Shown here piece by piece: positions 7,682 through 16,270 of a stretch of DNA of 37,708 nucleotides. Made by a program: the position numbers and the translations under genes. The stretch is taken from NCBI GenBank assembly GCA_028680705.1, contig JAQUJY010000008.1:1-37708 (forward strand), read 5' to 3'. This stretch comes from Bacteroidales bacterium. GTDB lineage: Bacteria; Bacteroidota; Bacteroidia; Bacteroidales; Tenuifilaceae. Under the pieces are notes generated by a model. That model did no database searches and was not told the DNA's origin. It was given only the letters and a program-made list of their open reading frames with translations. Each line of letters starts with the position of its first letter. The first letter of the stretch is position 1.

Positions 7682-8473
7682 TTATTTACCTAAATAGGTC
7701 ATAACAACCCTAAATCCAGTTGCATAATCTCTATAGCTTTTTGGTTTTTCAATTCTCTCGAATATGGTCATTTCTTTTTTCCATGAGCTACCCTTAATTA
7801 CCCTTTTTCCGTCCTCAGTTTCATTAAATACCCACTCGCTTACATTGCTGTTTAGATGATGAAGGCCGTACTTGTTCTTGGCTCTACTATTCACCTTGCC
7901 CAATTCGGGGGTATAAATAATCTCAGATTCATGCTTACCCCCAAGGGCTGCCCACTCCCATTCTGCTTCTGTAGGGATTCTAAATTCGGGCACATAGGCT
8001 AAACCTTTTGCCTTCTGTATCTTGTTCTGCTCCTTTGTTTTCCAAGCGCAGTATAGGGTTGCATTCTCAAACGACACTCCTACCACGGGATAGTTATCGT
8101 ATTTTTTAGAATAGAGATAATTGTCAAAACCCTCATCGTCATCCAAAACCTCATTGCTATTTGTTCCCTCTAAAATATCACCATATCGGTAATATGTTTG
8201 CGCATCTCTAGGGTTAATGCCTTCAGCAATTTTTTTAAGGTTAAAAATTCTAATGCTATCGTTTGGGTTTTCCTTTAGCGACTCAAGAAAAGCTCTGTAC
8301 TCACTATTTGTCACCTCATCGCTCATCCAAAAAGCATCAATCTTAACCTCTTTCGAGTTCTTTGTGAAGGTGCCCATTGGTACAAGCTTCATGTTTTTTG
8401 GTTTTTTAATCATTTGTGCATTGCACTGCACTGTAAACAATGAAATGATTAGGAGATTGATTAGGGTTTTCAT
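7682..8473 (-). CDS. SUMF1/FGE-sulfatase-domain (GldK/GldJ-like) secreted protein
   Basis: A 263-aa exported protein with a signal peptide (1-19, ending CNA before Q20). Almost all the rest is a formylglycine-generating-enzyme-like fold: MKLVPMGTF near the start, DEVTNSEYRAFL, YPVVGVSFENATLYCAW, FRIPTEAEWEWAA, then NSNVSEWVF, KGSSW and ATGFRVV at the end. These are the standard landmarks of SUMF1-like domains in Bacteroidetes, including the gliding lipoproteins GldJ and GldK. I do not see the catalytic cysteine pair of true formylglycine-generating enzymes, so a structural or binding role is more likely than sulfatase activation. No sulfatase gene is nearby. Confidence 0.8.
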   Translation of the reverse strand: MKTLINLLIISLFTVQCNAQMIKKPKNMKLVPMGTFTKNSKEVKIDAFWMSDEVTNSEYRAFLESLKENPNDSIRIFNLKKIAEGINPRDAQTYYRYGDILEGTNSNEVLDDDEGFDNYLYSKKYDNYPVVGVSFENATLYCAWKTKEQNKIQKAKGLAYVPEFRIPTEAEWEWAALGGKHESEIIYTPELGKVNSRAKNKYGLHHLNSNVSEWVFNETEDGKRVIKGSSWKKEMTIFERIEKPKSYRDYATGFRVVMTYLGK

Positions 8474-8737
8474 GGTGGGTAGTTTAGGATTAGATGGTGT
8501 TGGTTGTGTTGATTATTATTTTAGGATGTTGACTTCACGTGTGTGTTAGTTTCATTATTCTCTTCCTGTTTTGCAATCCCTTACGGATTAATGTTAACAT
8601 GTGGCACCAATTTAACTTGTGTTGGCTGCAACGTGTGCTAGGGGAAGGTTTAATTTTATAATCGTTTGCAATACATTCTATGTTGGTTCATATTTTATCT
8701 TCAATTAACACTTATTTTGGAATAGTACTCCTTCCCT

Positions 8738-9913
8738 TTAGCTAACCCTGCGTGGTGGCGTAACCTCTTTGGCGTGGTCGAACATGTAGCGGAGCGTTAC
8801 ATGGGTTTTACGAACCTTTGCTCCAATTTGGTCAACCACCTTGCGCATGGCTGGGTTAAAGTCGCCTATCCAATTCATTTCAATCTCTTTGTAGGGGAAA
8901 CTGTTTTTAAACGCCCAGTTGGTTAGGCCTTTAATTAGAGCGCCCTCAACTCCCTTACCTTGATGCTGTGGGATTACGCCAAAAACCAGGCCAAGTGCCT
9001 TTGTGCATACCTTTCTAACCTTTAGGAGATACATCATTTTAAGTTTACCCCATAGGTTAAAGTTACCGTTCAGGTATTTTACCACTTGGTTTAGCTCGGG
9101 TATCATTATCAGAAACCCGATGGGCTCATCATTGAAGTAAGCAAATTGCATTAGCCTCTCATCCATAATGGGCTTTATTTGGTTTAGCATTGCCATTGCC
9201 TGTGGTTTGGTCATCTTACCAACGCCGGTGTATCTTCCCCAGGCTTTGTTGTATATGGTAACAAAATCATCGGCAAATTTTTCAAGTGATTTTTTTGAGA
9301 TACACCTAACCTGGTAATCAGGATTTTTGGCTATGCGCTGTGCTTTCTCCCAAATTATTGGGTCTATATACTTGTCGGAAACTGGCAGATGATACGTGTA
9401 CTGGTAAAAATAGGGTTTAAAACCATAGTCTTCAAAAAGAGTTTTATAGTAACCGTGGTGATAATCCATGCAGTAGTTGGGCTGGTAAAACCCGTCGATA
9501 AGCAAACCCCACCAGCGATCGCGCTCACCAAAATTTATGGGACCATCCATAGCCTCCATTCCTTGTTGGGCAAGCCATCCCTTACAAGCGTTAAAAATGA
9601 TGTTGGCCGCTTTAGGGTCATTTATGCATTCAAAAAAGCCTATTCCACCAGTTGGTTGCTCGTTAGTTTTTGCAACTTTACCATCAATAAAGGCGGCCAC
9701 TCTACCAACACACATCCCTTTTTCATCCTTTAAAACCCAACGAATTGCTTTGCCGTGCCTAAAGCGTTTGTTCTTTTTCGGATCGAAAATGCTTTCAATA
9801 TCGTTATCGAGGGGTCTAATCCAATTGGGATCGTTTTTGTAGAGTATAACTGGAACGCGAAGAAATTCACGCTTTGTTTTTTTACTATTTACTTTGATGA
9901 GAGAGTATTGCAT
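8738..9913 (-). CDS. GNAT-fold N-acetyltransferase-like protein
   Basis: A 391-aa soluble protein. Its C-terminal half has the hallmarks of a GNAT acetyltransferase: QFAYFNDEPIGFLIMIP (about 266-282), then LVFGVIPQHQGKGVEGALI, with the acetyl-CoA loop QHQGKGV at 316-322. The N-terminal half (HGKAIRWVLKDEKG, CVGRVAAFIDG, GPINFGERDRWWGLLIDGF) looks like a second GNAT-like lobe, giving twice the usual length. Acceptor substrate is unknown. It is monocistronic on the minus strand, and the structured gap at 9914-10267 lies upstream. ATG start at 9913; neighbours do not suggest a pathway. Confidence 0.75.
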   Translation of the reverse strand: MQYSLIKVNSKKTKREFLRVPVILYKNDPNWIRPLDNDIESIFDPKKNKRFRHGKAIRWVLKDEKGMCVGRVAAFIDGKVAKTNEQPTGGIGFFECINDPKAANIIFNACKGWLAQQGMEAMDGPINFGERDRWWGLLIDGFYQPNYCMDYHHGYYKTLFEDYGFKPYFYQYTYHLPVSDKYIDPIIWEKAQRIAKNPDYQVRCISKKSLEKFADDFVTIYNKAWGRYTGVGKMTKPQAMAMLNQIKPIMDERLMQFAYFNDEPIGFLIMIPELNQVVKYLNGNFNLWGKLKMMYLLKVRKVCTKALGLVFGVIPQHQGKGVEGALIKGLTNWAFKNSFPYKEIEMNWIGDFNPAMRKVVDQIGAKVRKTHVTLRYMFDHAKEVTPPRRVS

Positions 9914-10017
9914 TGCTCAAATTAATTTAAGTAAACATACGGTTTATGCCCTAAAGTTAACAAAATTGATATTATCACCGTCAGAAAAAGTGTGATGTTA
10001 TATTAAAGTAAGTTGGA

Positions 10018-10133
10018 GTAGGTGGCTACGACTGAGGTTTAGTCACGCTCGGCTCTGGTTGTACCTGAATCGGTTTATTACCTACAGGTTTACCAGCCGC
10101 AGATTGGCTGTGCCTTTGTATTATAACCACCCA
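10018..10133. other. structured intergenic element of unknown function
   Basis: This part of the 354-bp gap between the GNAT-like gene and ispD is more GC-rich than its surroundings. It can fold into three consecutive hairpins on either strand: GACT/AGTC (10030-10044), ACCTG/CAGGT (10063-10089) and CAGCC/GGCTG (10094-10110), all enclosed by GGTGG (10021-10025) and CCACC (10127-10131). A 35-codon stop-free frame without an ATG also exists on the minus strand (10026-10133). It could be a non-coding RNA, a dispersed repeat or a gene remnant. I recognise no family. Confidence 0.4.
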
Positions 10134-10196
10134 CTACTGCGCAACTCACGTCGTGTGGTAATGTGAATTAGTATATTTGTTTTATAAGACAAAACT

Positions 10197-10215
10197 AAAC
10201 CCTTCATGAGGGTTT
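10197..10215 (-). terminator. putative terminator of the lspA-ispD operon
   Basis: AAACCCT (10197-10203) and AGGGTTT (10209-10215) form a 7-bp stem with a 5-base loop. On the minus strand it lies about 52 bases after the ispD stop and is followed by AGTTTTGTCTTAT. Confidence 0.55.
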
Positions 10216-10267
10216 TATGGTACACGAGGCAATCGTGCGGTAGTTGGAGGAGTCATTAGTTAAGCAG

Positions 10268-10957
10268 TTAACATTCGTTTTGCAGGCGTAGGAATGTTTC
10301 GGCGATATTTAAATCGGTGAGAGTGGTAATCTTAATGTTCTCTTTTTCTCCCTCAATAATATATATGTTTTCGCCACCCATTTCGGCAACGGATGAATCA
10401 TCGGTAAATGTTTTGGTCCATTTAGCTTGGTAGTACTCTGTTAAACGATTAAGATTGAATACCTGTGGGGTTTGAACTAGCCAAAGGCTGTTTCTATCAA
10501 GGGAGTGGTTATGGGCAAAAGTTCCTTGCCGGATTGATTCATGAGGATTGAGTGCAGGAATGGCATTCCCATGCTTTTGAGCGGCATCAATGCATTTGGT
10601 AATTAGGGTTTGGGTAACCAATGGTCTTACCCCATCGTGAATTGCAACCAGCCCATTTTTGCCCTTAAGGGCATTTAGTCCATTTTTTACGGAGTGGTAG
10701 CGAGTTTCACCGCCCTGAACAAGAGTATGCCCTACGCAGAAATGGTGTTTTGTGCATAAATCTTGCCAGTAATCATGGTAATCGGGGTGCATTACCAGTA
10801 ATATTTCATTGAAAAGGTTCGATTTCTCAAACACGTTTAGGGTATGCATAAGTATTGGCAGCCCCTTTAGTTCGATGAACTGCTTGGGGAGATCAGTACC
10901 CATCCGTGTACCAGAGCCCCCTGCAACAATTAGTGCATAGTTAGGCAGCAACTTCAT
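10268..10957 (-). CDS. ispD: 2-C-methyl-D-erythritol 4-phosphate cytidylyltransferase
   Basis: A 229-aa enzyme of the MEP isoprenoid pathway that couples CTP to methylerythritol phosphate in the cytoplasm. The nucleotide-binding loop ALIVAGGSGTRMG opens the protein and is followed by PKQFIELKGLPILMHTL. AIHDGVRPLV and TDDSSVAEMGG (the latter near the C-terminus) are further family signatures. The start at 10957 is chosen because the catalytic loop begins seven residues later; the longer frame to 11074 adds 39 residues that only re-read lspA. The gene starts inside the 3' end of lspA, overlapping it by 17 bp in another frame, so translation is probably coupled. Length is normal for the family. 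Confidence 0.95.
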   Translation of the reverse strand: MKLLPNYALIVAGGSGTRMGTDLPKQFIELKGLPILMHTLNVFEKSNLFNEILLVMHPDYHDYWQDLCTKHHFCVGHTLVQGGETRYHSVKNGLNALKGKNGLVAIHDGVRPLVTQTLITKCIDAAQKHGNAIPALNPHESIRQGTFAHNHSLDRNSLWLVQTPQVFNLNRLTEYYQAKWTKTFTDDSSVAEMGGENIYIIEGEKENIKITTLTDLNIAETFLRLQNEC

Positions 10958-11567
10958 CGGTTTTTTTGAAAATTTCTTTACGTTGAAATAGTAGTAAGTA
11001 AAGTACTCCGGTTGTAATTGCCGAATCGGCAATGTTAAAAACTGGTCTAAAGAAGATAAACTGATTCCCTCCAATCCAAGGTATCCATTGTGGCCAGGTT
11101 GTGTTAATTATTGGGAAATAGAACATATCCACCACCCTTCCGTGTAGGAATGAGCCGTACGCACCCTCTATTGGAAGGAACGTGGCAGGGTTTGCAAAGC
11201 CAGATTCGCTAAAGATTAAACCATAAAAAGCGCTATCGATTATGTTGCCTATTGCACCTGCCATGATTAGAGAGATTCCAATAATAACCCCAGTTGGCAT
11301 TTTGTGCTTAATAAGCCACGATATGTAGAAACCAATCATAACTACAGCGGCAATGCGGAAAAGGCTTAGGAATAGTTTACCAAACTTCCCCCAGAACTGA
11401 AGGCCAAAGGCCATTCCGTAGTTCTCGGTAAAATGAATCCGAAACCAGGTCCCAATTACATTGTACTCTTGCCCCATGGGCATATTTAGTTTAACCCAGA
11501 ACTTAAGTGCTTGGTCTACAATTATAATTAGAACTATTAGTAGTATTGATTTGTTGCGTAACGACAT
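10941..11567 (-). CDS. lspA: lipoprotein signal peptidase (signal peptidase II)
   Basis: A 208-aa inner-membrane aspartic protease that removes signal peptides from diacylglyceryl-modified prolipoproteins. It has four hydrophobic spans (about 7-24, 62-87, 92-110 and 173-195). Family motifs are VDQALKFW (17-24), FTENYGMAF (46-54), GNIIDS (107-112), GRVVDMFYF with D147, and FNIADS with D181, the last two giving the likely catalytic aspartate pair. The loop between them is longer than in E. coli, which I believe is common in Bacteroidetes. It follows the TraR/DksA-like gene, with a hairpin in the 83-bp gap, and overlaps ispD. Its likely clients here include the alpha/beta hydrolase and S9 peptidase lipoproteins. 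Confidence 0.96.
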   Translation of the reverse strand: MSLRNKSILLIVLIIIVDQALKFWVKLNMPMGQEYNVIGTWFRIHFTENYGMAFGLQFWGKFGKLFLSLFRIAAVVMIGFYISWLIKHKMPTGVIIGISLIMAGAIGNIIDSAFYGLIFSESGFANPATFLPIEGAYGSFLHGRVVDMFYFPIINTTWPQWIPWIGGNQFIFFRPVFNIADSAITTGVLYLLLFQRKEIFKKTDEVAA

Positions 11568-11603
11568 GCCTATAGTATTATTAATAAGCTACAAAAATAA
11601 AGA

Positions 11604-11627
11604 AAAGTGGCAAATGGTTGCCACTTT
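11604..11627 (-). terminator. hairpin between the TraR/DksA-like gene and lspA
   Basis: AAAGTGGCAA (11604-11613) and its exact complement (11618-11627) form a 10-bp stem with a 4-base loop. On the minus strand it is followed by TCTTTATTTTTG, a good T-rich tail. It may terminate, fully or partly, transcription from ileS and the TraR/DksA-like gene before lspA. Confidence 0.65.
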
Positions 11628-11650
11628 CTAGAGATGCATTTTCACTAAGT

Positions 11651-12028
11651 TTACTTCTGATTGTTTTTCGCCTCAATGCTAAGGGTTGCATGAGGAACAA
11701 CGCGTAATCGTTCTTTATCAATCAGTACGCCAGTTTCTCGGCAAATACCGTAGTTTTTGTTTTCAATTCGAATTAGAGCAGCCTCAAGGTGCTGAATAAA
11801 TTTAACCTGCCTTTGGGCAAGTTTACCTGCTTCTTCCTTTGATAGGGTTGCGGCGCCCTCTTCAAGTACTTTGAAAGTGGGCGATGTATCTTGAGTATCA
11901 TTGCTCTCGCTCATGGTGATGGCACTTTTGAGTGTTTCATAGTCATTTCGTGCCTTTTCGAGCTTTTGCAGAATAATTTCTTTAAATTCTAAAAGCTCAT
12001 CATCGGAATACCTCGTCTTTTCTGCCAT
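11651..12028 (-). CDS. TraR/DksA-like protein with degenerate zinc finger
   Basis: A 125-aa small, charged protein of the TraR/DksA superfamily, members of which enter the RNA polymerase secondary channel. Residues about 8-90 form two long helices suited to a coiled-coil hairpin. The C-terminal part NYGICRETGVLIDKERLRV (92-110) is the DksA-like finger, but only C96 remains of the four zinc cysteines, and the second pair is replaced in VPHATLSIEA. It should therefore not bind zinc in the usual way. The position between ileS and lspA is a recurrent one for this gene in Bacteroidetes, as I recall. Whether it responds to ppGpp cannot be told from sequence. ATG start at 12028. Confidence 0.88.
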   Translation of the reverse strand: MAEKTRYSDDELLEFKEIILQKLEKARNDYETLKSAITMSESNDTQDTSPTFKVLEEGAATLSKEEAGKLAQRQVKFIQHLEAALIRIENKNYGICRETGVLIDKERLRVVPHATLSIEAKNNQK

Positions 12029-12083
12029 AGCGCATAAATATTATTTCCTCTAAAAATAGTAATAAACGTTTAATAAACAAATA

Positions 12084-15000
12084 CTATGAATCAATCTTTT
12101 CTACTTTAATCGATGTAAACAGGTCGGTATCAATCTCAATATCTGCAGCCTCTCCATTTGGCATCTCATCTACAAGGCAGATACTGCGTGCCAGCGTTTG
12201 GTTGGCAATATACTCCTTGTGCTCTTCAATGGCCTTATTAATGGACTGATGCTTGAGTATGGTTATTTTAATCCTATCGGTCACATCAAAATTGGCATCC
12301 TTTCGTAGATTTTGAATTCTATTTATAAACTCTCTAGCAATACCCTCCTGTTTAAGTTCATCGGTAATTGTGATATCGAGTGCCACTGTGAATTTGTCCT
12401 CGTTTGCAACAAGCCAACCAGGAATATCTTCGGAGAAAATCTCAACATCTGCAAGCTCAATGGGCTGCGGATTACCATCAATGTTGATATTGAAAGTTCC
12501 ATCACGCTCAAGGGTGGCAATATCGTTTTGCGACATGCTGCCAATGGCTGCGGATACGGATTTCATGGCTTTGCCAAAGCGCGGGCCAAGGGTTTTAAAA
12601 TTGGGTTTTATCTTCTTAATCAGTACCCCTTCAGTATCATCTATATACTGAAGTTCCTTAACATTTACCTCCGATAGGATTAGATCCTCCACATGCTGAA
12701 GTTGGCGTTTGAAATTATCGTTGAGCACCGGAACCATCATCTTGCTAAGGGGTTGCCTTACCTTGATATTTACCTTGCGTCTAAGGCCAAGCACCATCGA
12801 CGAGAATAGTTGAGCAATCTTCATTCGTTCCTCCAAATCCTTGTCAATTACCTTGCTATCTGCCTCTGGGAAGTGGGAGTGGTGTATGCTCTCAAACTTA
12901 TGCCGATTGGTTATTGCGTTCAGATCGGTGAAGAGCTGATCGGTATAGAACGGGGCAATAGGTGCGGCTAGCATGGAAATGGTCTCTAAACAGGTGTAAA
13001 GTGTTTGGTAGGCGGCAATTTTATCGGTACTGTACTCACCACCCCAGAAACGCTTACGGTTAAGCCTTACATACCAGTTGCTCAAATTCTCGATTACAAA
13101 ACTCTGAATAGCTCTGCCGGCTCGTGTTGGTTCGTAATTTTCGTAGGCATCCTTAACCTCAATAATCAGCGAATTGAGTAGCGAGATTACCCAGCGATCA
13201 ATCTCTTGGCGTTGCTCGATAGGCACTTCAGGTTCAGCGTATTTAAATCCATCAACATTGGCATACAGCGCAAAGAATGAATAGGTATTGTATAGCGTAC
13301 CAAAAAACCTACGTTTAACCTCGTCAACGCCATCTATATCAAACTTGAGGTTATCCCATGGTTGAGAGTTTGTAATCATGTACCAACGTAATGGGTCAGA
13401 GCCATGATTCTCGATTACCTCAAATGGGTCGACAGAATTATTTAGGCGTTTGCTCATTTTGTTCCCGTTTTTGTCGAGAACCAAGCCATTTGAAATAATG
13501 TTCTTAAACGCTACCGAGTCGAATAGCATGGTTGATAATGCATGAAGCGTGAAAAACCATCCGCGGGTTTGGTCAACCCCCTCGGCAATAAAGTCGGCAG
13601 GGAAAACTTGTTTAAACTGATCCTGATTCTCAAAAGGATAGTGTAACTGGGCATAAGGCATTGCACCCGAGTCGAACCAAACATCAATGAGGTCGGGTTC
13701 TCTGAACATTTTTTCTCCTTTTTCGGAAACCAAAATGATATCATCAACAAATGGCCTATGTAGATCAAATGTGCCATAGTTTTCCTTAGTGTTGTCTCCT
13801 TCGGTGTAATCCTTTAGCATATTTTGGGCCATGAATCCAGCCTCAACCGCTTTTTCGCATTCCAACTTCAGCTCATTAACCGATCCGATGCACTTTATCT
13901 CATCGCGATTCTCTGTTGCCCAAATGGGCAATGGGGTTCCCCAAAACCGTGAACGAGAAAGGTTCCAGTCCACCAGATTCTCAAGCCATTTACCAAATCG
14001 GCCTGTGCCTGTGCTGGCGGGCTTCCAGTTTATGGTTGAGTTTAATTCAAGCAAACGATCCTTAACCGCAGTGGTACGAATAAACCAGCTATCAAGCGGA
14101 TAGTATAGTATTGGCTTATCGGTTCGCCAGCAATGTGGGTAGTTGTGAGTATACTTTTCAATTTTAAACGCTCTACCCTCCATTTTTAGCCATACGCAAA
14201 GGTCTATATCCAAGCTGTCATCATCGGTGGTAGGAGCGGGGTTGTACTCATTTTTTACAAAAAAACCTGCAAACTTACTGTAAAGGTCAATGTTTACATT
14301 GCTTGCTACAAAATCGGGATCTAAATCATTTATTGCAAAGTATTTCCCAGTCTTATCAACCATTGGCTCTGTGTTCCCCTGTTTGCTAATGAGGATTAAG
14401 GGTACAATCCCGGCCACTTTGGCTACGCGGTCGTCATCGGCACCAAAAGTTGGGGCAATGTGAACTACCCCTGTGCCATCCTCGGTGGTAACATAATCGC
14501 CGGCAATAATCCGAAAGGCATCGCCATTGGGCTTTACAAATGGGAACAGCTGCTCATACTGAACGCCGAATAACTCGGAGCCATTATGTTCGGATAGTAT
14601 CTTAAAGGGAACTTTTTTATCACCCTGCTTGTATTCTTCAAAAGGTAATGATGCGCTATCGGGGCTGAAGTACTGATTTACTAAATCCTTAGCAAGGATA
14701 ACGGTAATGGGTTCGCCACTATAGGGGTTAAAGGTGAGCACCCTAACGTATTTAATTTTTGGACCAACGGCTAGTGCGGTGTTCGATGGCAGAGTCCAAG
14801 GTGTAGTTGTCCATGCTAGCACAAACACATCGGTATCGGCAAAAAGAAATTCAGACACACTGTTACGTTTAATCTTAAACTGCGATACAACGGTGGTATC
14901 CTTTACATCGCGGTAGCAACCTGGCTGGTTTAGTTCGTGTGTGCTTAGACCTGTGCCAGCTGCAGGAGAGTATGGTTGTATGGTTTTTCCCTTGTACAGC

Positions 15001-15518
15001 AACCCTTTGCTGTGGAGTTGCTTTAGCAAATGCCAAAGTGTTTCGATATAGCGGTTATCGTAGGTGATATAAGGATCGTCCATATCGACCCAATAGCCCA
15101 TTTTATGGGTAAGATCTTCCCATAAATCGGTGTATTTCATAACCTCTTTGCGGCAGGTTTCGTTGTACTCTTCAACGGATATCGACTTGCCAATATCATC
15201 TTTGGTTATACCCAGAAGTTTTTCAACCGCTAGTTCAACGGGCAGACCATGCGTGTCCCAACCTGCCTTACGGTGTACCTGATAACCCTGTTGGGTTTTA
15301 TATCTACAGAAAATATCTTTAATGGCTCTTGCCATAACATGGTGAATACCCGGAATACCATTTGCCGATGGAGGCCCTTCATAAAACACGAAGGTGGGCT
15401 GCCCTTGGCGAGAGCTCATGCTCTTTTCAAACGTATCATTTTTCTCCCAGGTTGTAAGAACCTCTTTATTTACCTGAGAAAGATTCAATCCTTTGTATTC
15501 TTTAAACTTATTTTTCAC
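12084..15518 (-). CDS. ileS: isoleucine-tRNA ligase
   Basis: A class I aminoacyl-tRNA synthetase of 1144 aa that charges tRNA-Ile in the cytoplasm. The HIGH-type signature appears as PPSANGIPGIHHVMARA near residue 50-65, and the second signature as GNKMSKRLNNSVDP at about 682-695. Between them lies the editing (CP1) domain with WTTTPWTLPSNTALAV. The long C-terminal helical anticodon-binding domain follows. It is the longer, eukaryote-like type of IleRS, with no obvious C-terminal zinc finger. The start is uncertain: a GTG at 15518 gives an N-terminus MKNKFKEYKGLNLSQ, typical of homologues, while a TTG at 15548 would add ten residues. No in-frame ATG exists before the catalytic core. A near-perfect promoter lies at 15603-15633. 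Confidence 0.96.
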   Translation of the reverse strand: MKNKFKEYKGLNLSQVNKEVLTTWEKNDTFEKSMSSRQGQPTFVFYEGPPSANGIPGIHHVMARAIKDIFCRYKTQQGYQVHRKAGWDTHGLPVELAVEKLLGITKDDIGKSISVEEYNETCRKEVMKYTDLWEDLTHKMGYWVDMDDPYITYDNRYIETLWHLLKQLHSKGLLYKGKTIQPYSPAAGTGLSTHELNQPGCYRDVKDTTVVSQFKIKRNSVSEFLFADTDVFVLAWTTTPWTLPSNTALAVGPKIKYVRVLTFNPYSGEPITVILAKDLVNQYFSPDSASLPFEEYKQGDKKVPFKILSEHNGSELFGVQYEQLFPFVKPNGDAFRIIAGDYVTTEDGTGVVHIAPTFGADDDRVAKVAGIVPLILISKQGNTEPMVDKTGKYFAINDLDPDFVASNVNIDLYSKFAGFFVKNEYNPAPTTDDDSLDIDLCVWLKMEGRAFKIEKYTHNYPHCWRTDKPILYYPLDSWFIRTTAVKDRLLELNSTINWKPASTGTGRFGKWLENLVDWNLSRSRFWGTPLPIWATENRDEIKCIGSVNELKLECEKAVEAGFMAQNMLKDYTEGDNTKENYGTFDLHRPFVDDIILVSEKGEKMFREPDLIDVWFDSGAMPYAQLHYPFENQDQFKQVFPADFIAEGVDQTRGWFFTLHALSTMLFDSVAFKNIISNGLVLDKNGNKMSKRLNNSVDPFEVIENHGSDPLRWYMITNSQPWDNLKFDIDGVDEVKRRFFGTLYNTYSFFALYANVDGFKYAEPEVPIEQRQEIDRWVISLLNSLIIEVKDAYENYEPTRAGRAIQSFVIENLSNWYVRLNRKRFWGGEYSTDKIAAYQTLYTCLETISMLAAPIAPFYTDQLFTDLNAITNRHKFESIHHSHFPEADSKVIDKDLEERMKIAQLFSSMVLGLRRKVNIKVRQPLSKMMVPVLNDNFKRQLQHVEDLILSEVNVKELQYIDDTEGVLIKKIKPNFKTLGPRFGKAMKSVSAAIGSMSQNDIATLERDGTFNINIDGNPQPIELADVEIFSEDIPGWLVANEDKFTVALDITITDELKQEGIAREFINRIQNLRKDANFDVTDRIKITILKHQSINKAIEEHKEYIANQTLARSICLVDEMPNGEAADIEIDTDLFTSIKVEKIDS

Positions 15519-15602
15519 TTTATTTACGCTTTCATTTAAAACACACAAAACAGCTGGATGGTTCTGTAGGGTTATCGAACAGATTCCCCAACTAAAATCT
15601 CA

Positions 15603-15633
15603 CAAAGATAGGTTACTACGCAATAAAAACAAA
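15603..15633 (-). promoter_or_regulatory. Bacteroidetes-type promoter of ileS
   Basis: On the minus strand, TTTG (15633-15630) is followed after exactly 19 bases by TATCTTTG (15610-15603). This is a full match to the TTTG-N19-TAnnTTTG consensus of the Bacteroidetes primary sigma factor. Transcription would start near 15597, leaving a leader of about 50-80 bases before ileS. Confidence 0.75.
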
Positions 15634-15712
15634 CTAGCTTATTTAATGTTTGTATCCTGTTTTTGTATTTGTACAATAATGAGTTTACTTTACAGATTAA
15701 TTTTGGGAAATT

Positions 15713-16120
15713 ATGGGGTTGCTAAATTATTGGAGATCTATTTTGTGGGCTTTTTTATCGCTTATTGCCTGTATATTACCGAGCCAGAATTTGCCTCAGA
15801 TGAATAAAATATTCATTCCCCACTTCGACAAGGTTGTGCATTTTGCTCTTTTTTTTATTTTAACTTTAATCCTTTTATACGAGAGTAAATTAAGGAAAAC
15901 TAATGCTAGCTTGAGCAAGAGAACGATTGTCTGGATTGTTGTTATAACCTTTATTTACGGTTCTTTTTTAGAGGGGATGCAACACTTTTTAATTGCAAGT
16001 AGGAGTGGTGAACTGGCCGATTTAATTGCGAATTTTTTGGGTGTAGTTGCAGCATTGCTCCTTTATTGGTTTGGTATTAAGCTTTTAGCCAGCATTAAAA
16101 GGGATAGGGTAAGGGATTAA
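15713..16120 (+). CDS. VanZ-like family membrane protein
   Basis: A 135-aa integral membrane protein with four hydrophobic helices: about 7-24, 40-57, 68-88 and 98-125. Characteristic VanZ-like features are the short loop IPHFDKVVHFALFFILTL after the first helix (conserved D-K-x-x-H), and YGSFLEGMQHFL with SGELADLIANFLG near the end. VanZ-like proteins are linked to teicoplanin resistance in enterococci, but most chromosomal members have unknown function, and no glycopeptide-resistance genes are nearby. It is transcribed divergently from ileS, from the same 160-bp gap. An alternative overlapping frame upstream (15493-15807) was rejected. Confidence 0.8.
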   Translation: MGLLNYWRSILWAFLSLIACILPSQNLPQMNKIFIPHFDKVVHFALFFILTLILLYESKLRKTNASLSKRTIVWIVVITFIYGSFLEGMQHFLIASRSGELADLIANFLGVVAALLLYWFGIKLLASIKRDRVRD

Positions 16121-16270
16121 CCGGGAGCCATCGATAATTCTATTTCTAGGTTTTTTGTACACCCAACTTCATGTACAACTAATTTTATTGTGTCATCTCA
16201 AAACTTCATTCTGTTGAAGACTAATTGGTATTAAGGCTAATAAATCTGTTTAGATTATTCTTAAGTGGTT

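Noticed and set aside
10018-10133. tRNA or integron attC site
   Set aside because: No acceptor stem with CCA-compatible end, no T-loop GTTCGA sequence, and no attC core GTTRRRY/RYYYAAC pairs at the ends.
10958-11074. N-terminal extension of ispD to 11074
   Set aside because: The extra 39 residues lie in the body of lspA in another frame and precede the catalytic loop; homologous IspD proteins begin near MKLLPNYALIVAGG.
15519-15548. TTG start for ileS at 15548
   Set aside because: Possible, but the GTG at 15518 gives an N-terminus like homologues; the extra ten residues are not expected. Kept as an alternative in the entry.
15493-15807. 104-aa plus-strand frame overlapping ileS start and VanZ-like gene
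   Set aside because: It overlaps both genes in other frames and covers the ileS promoter; the VanZ-like frame has the family motifs.
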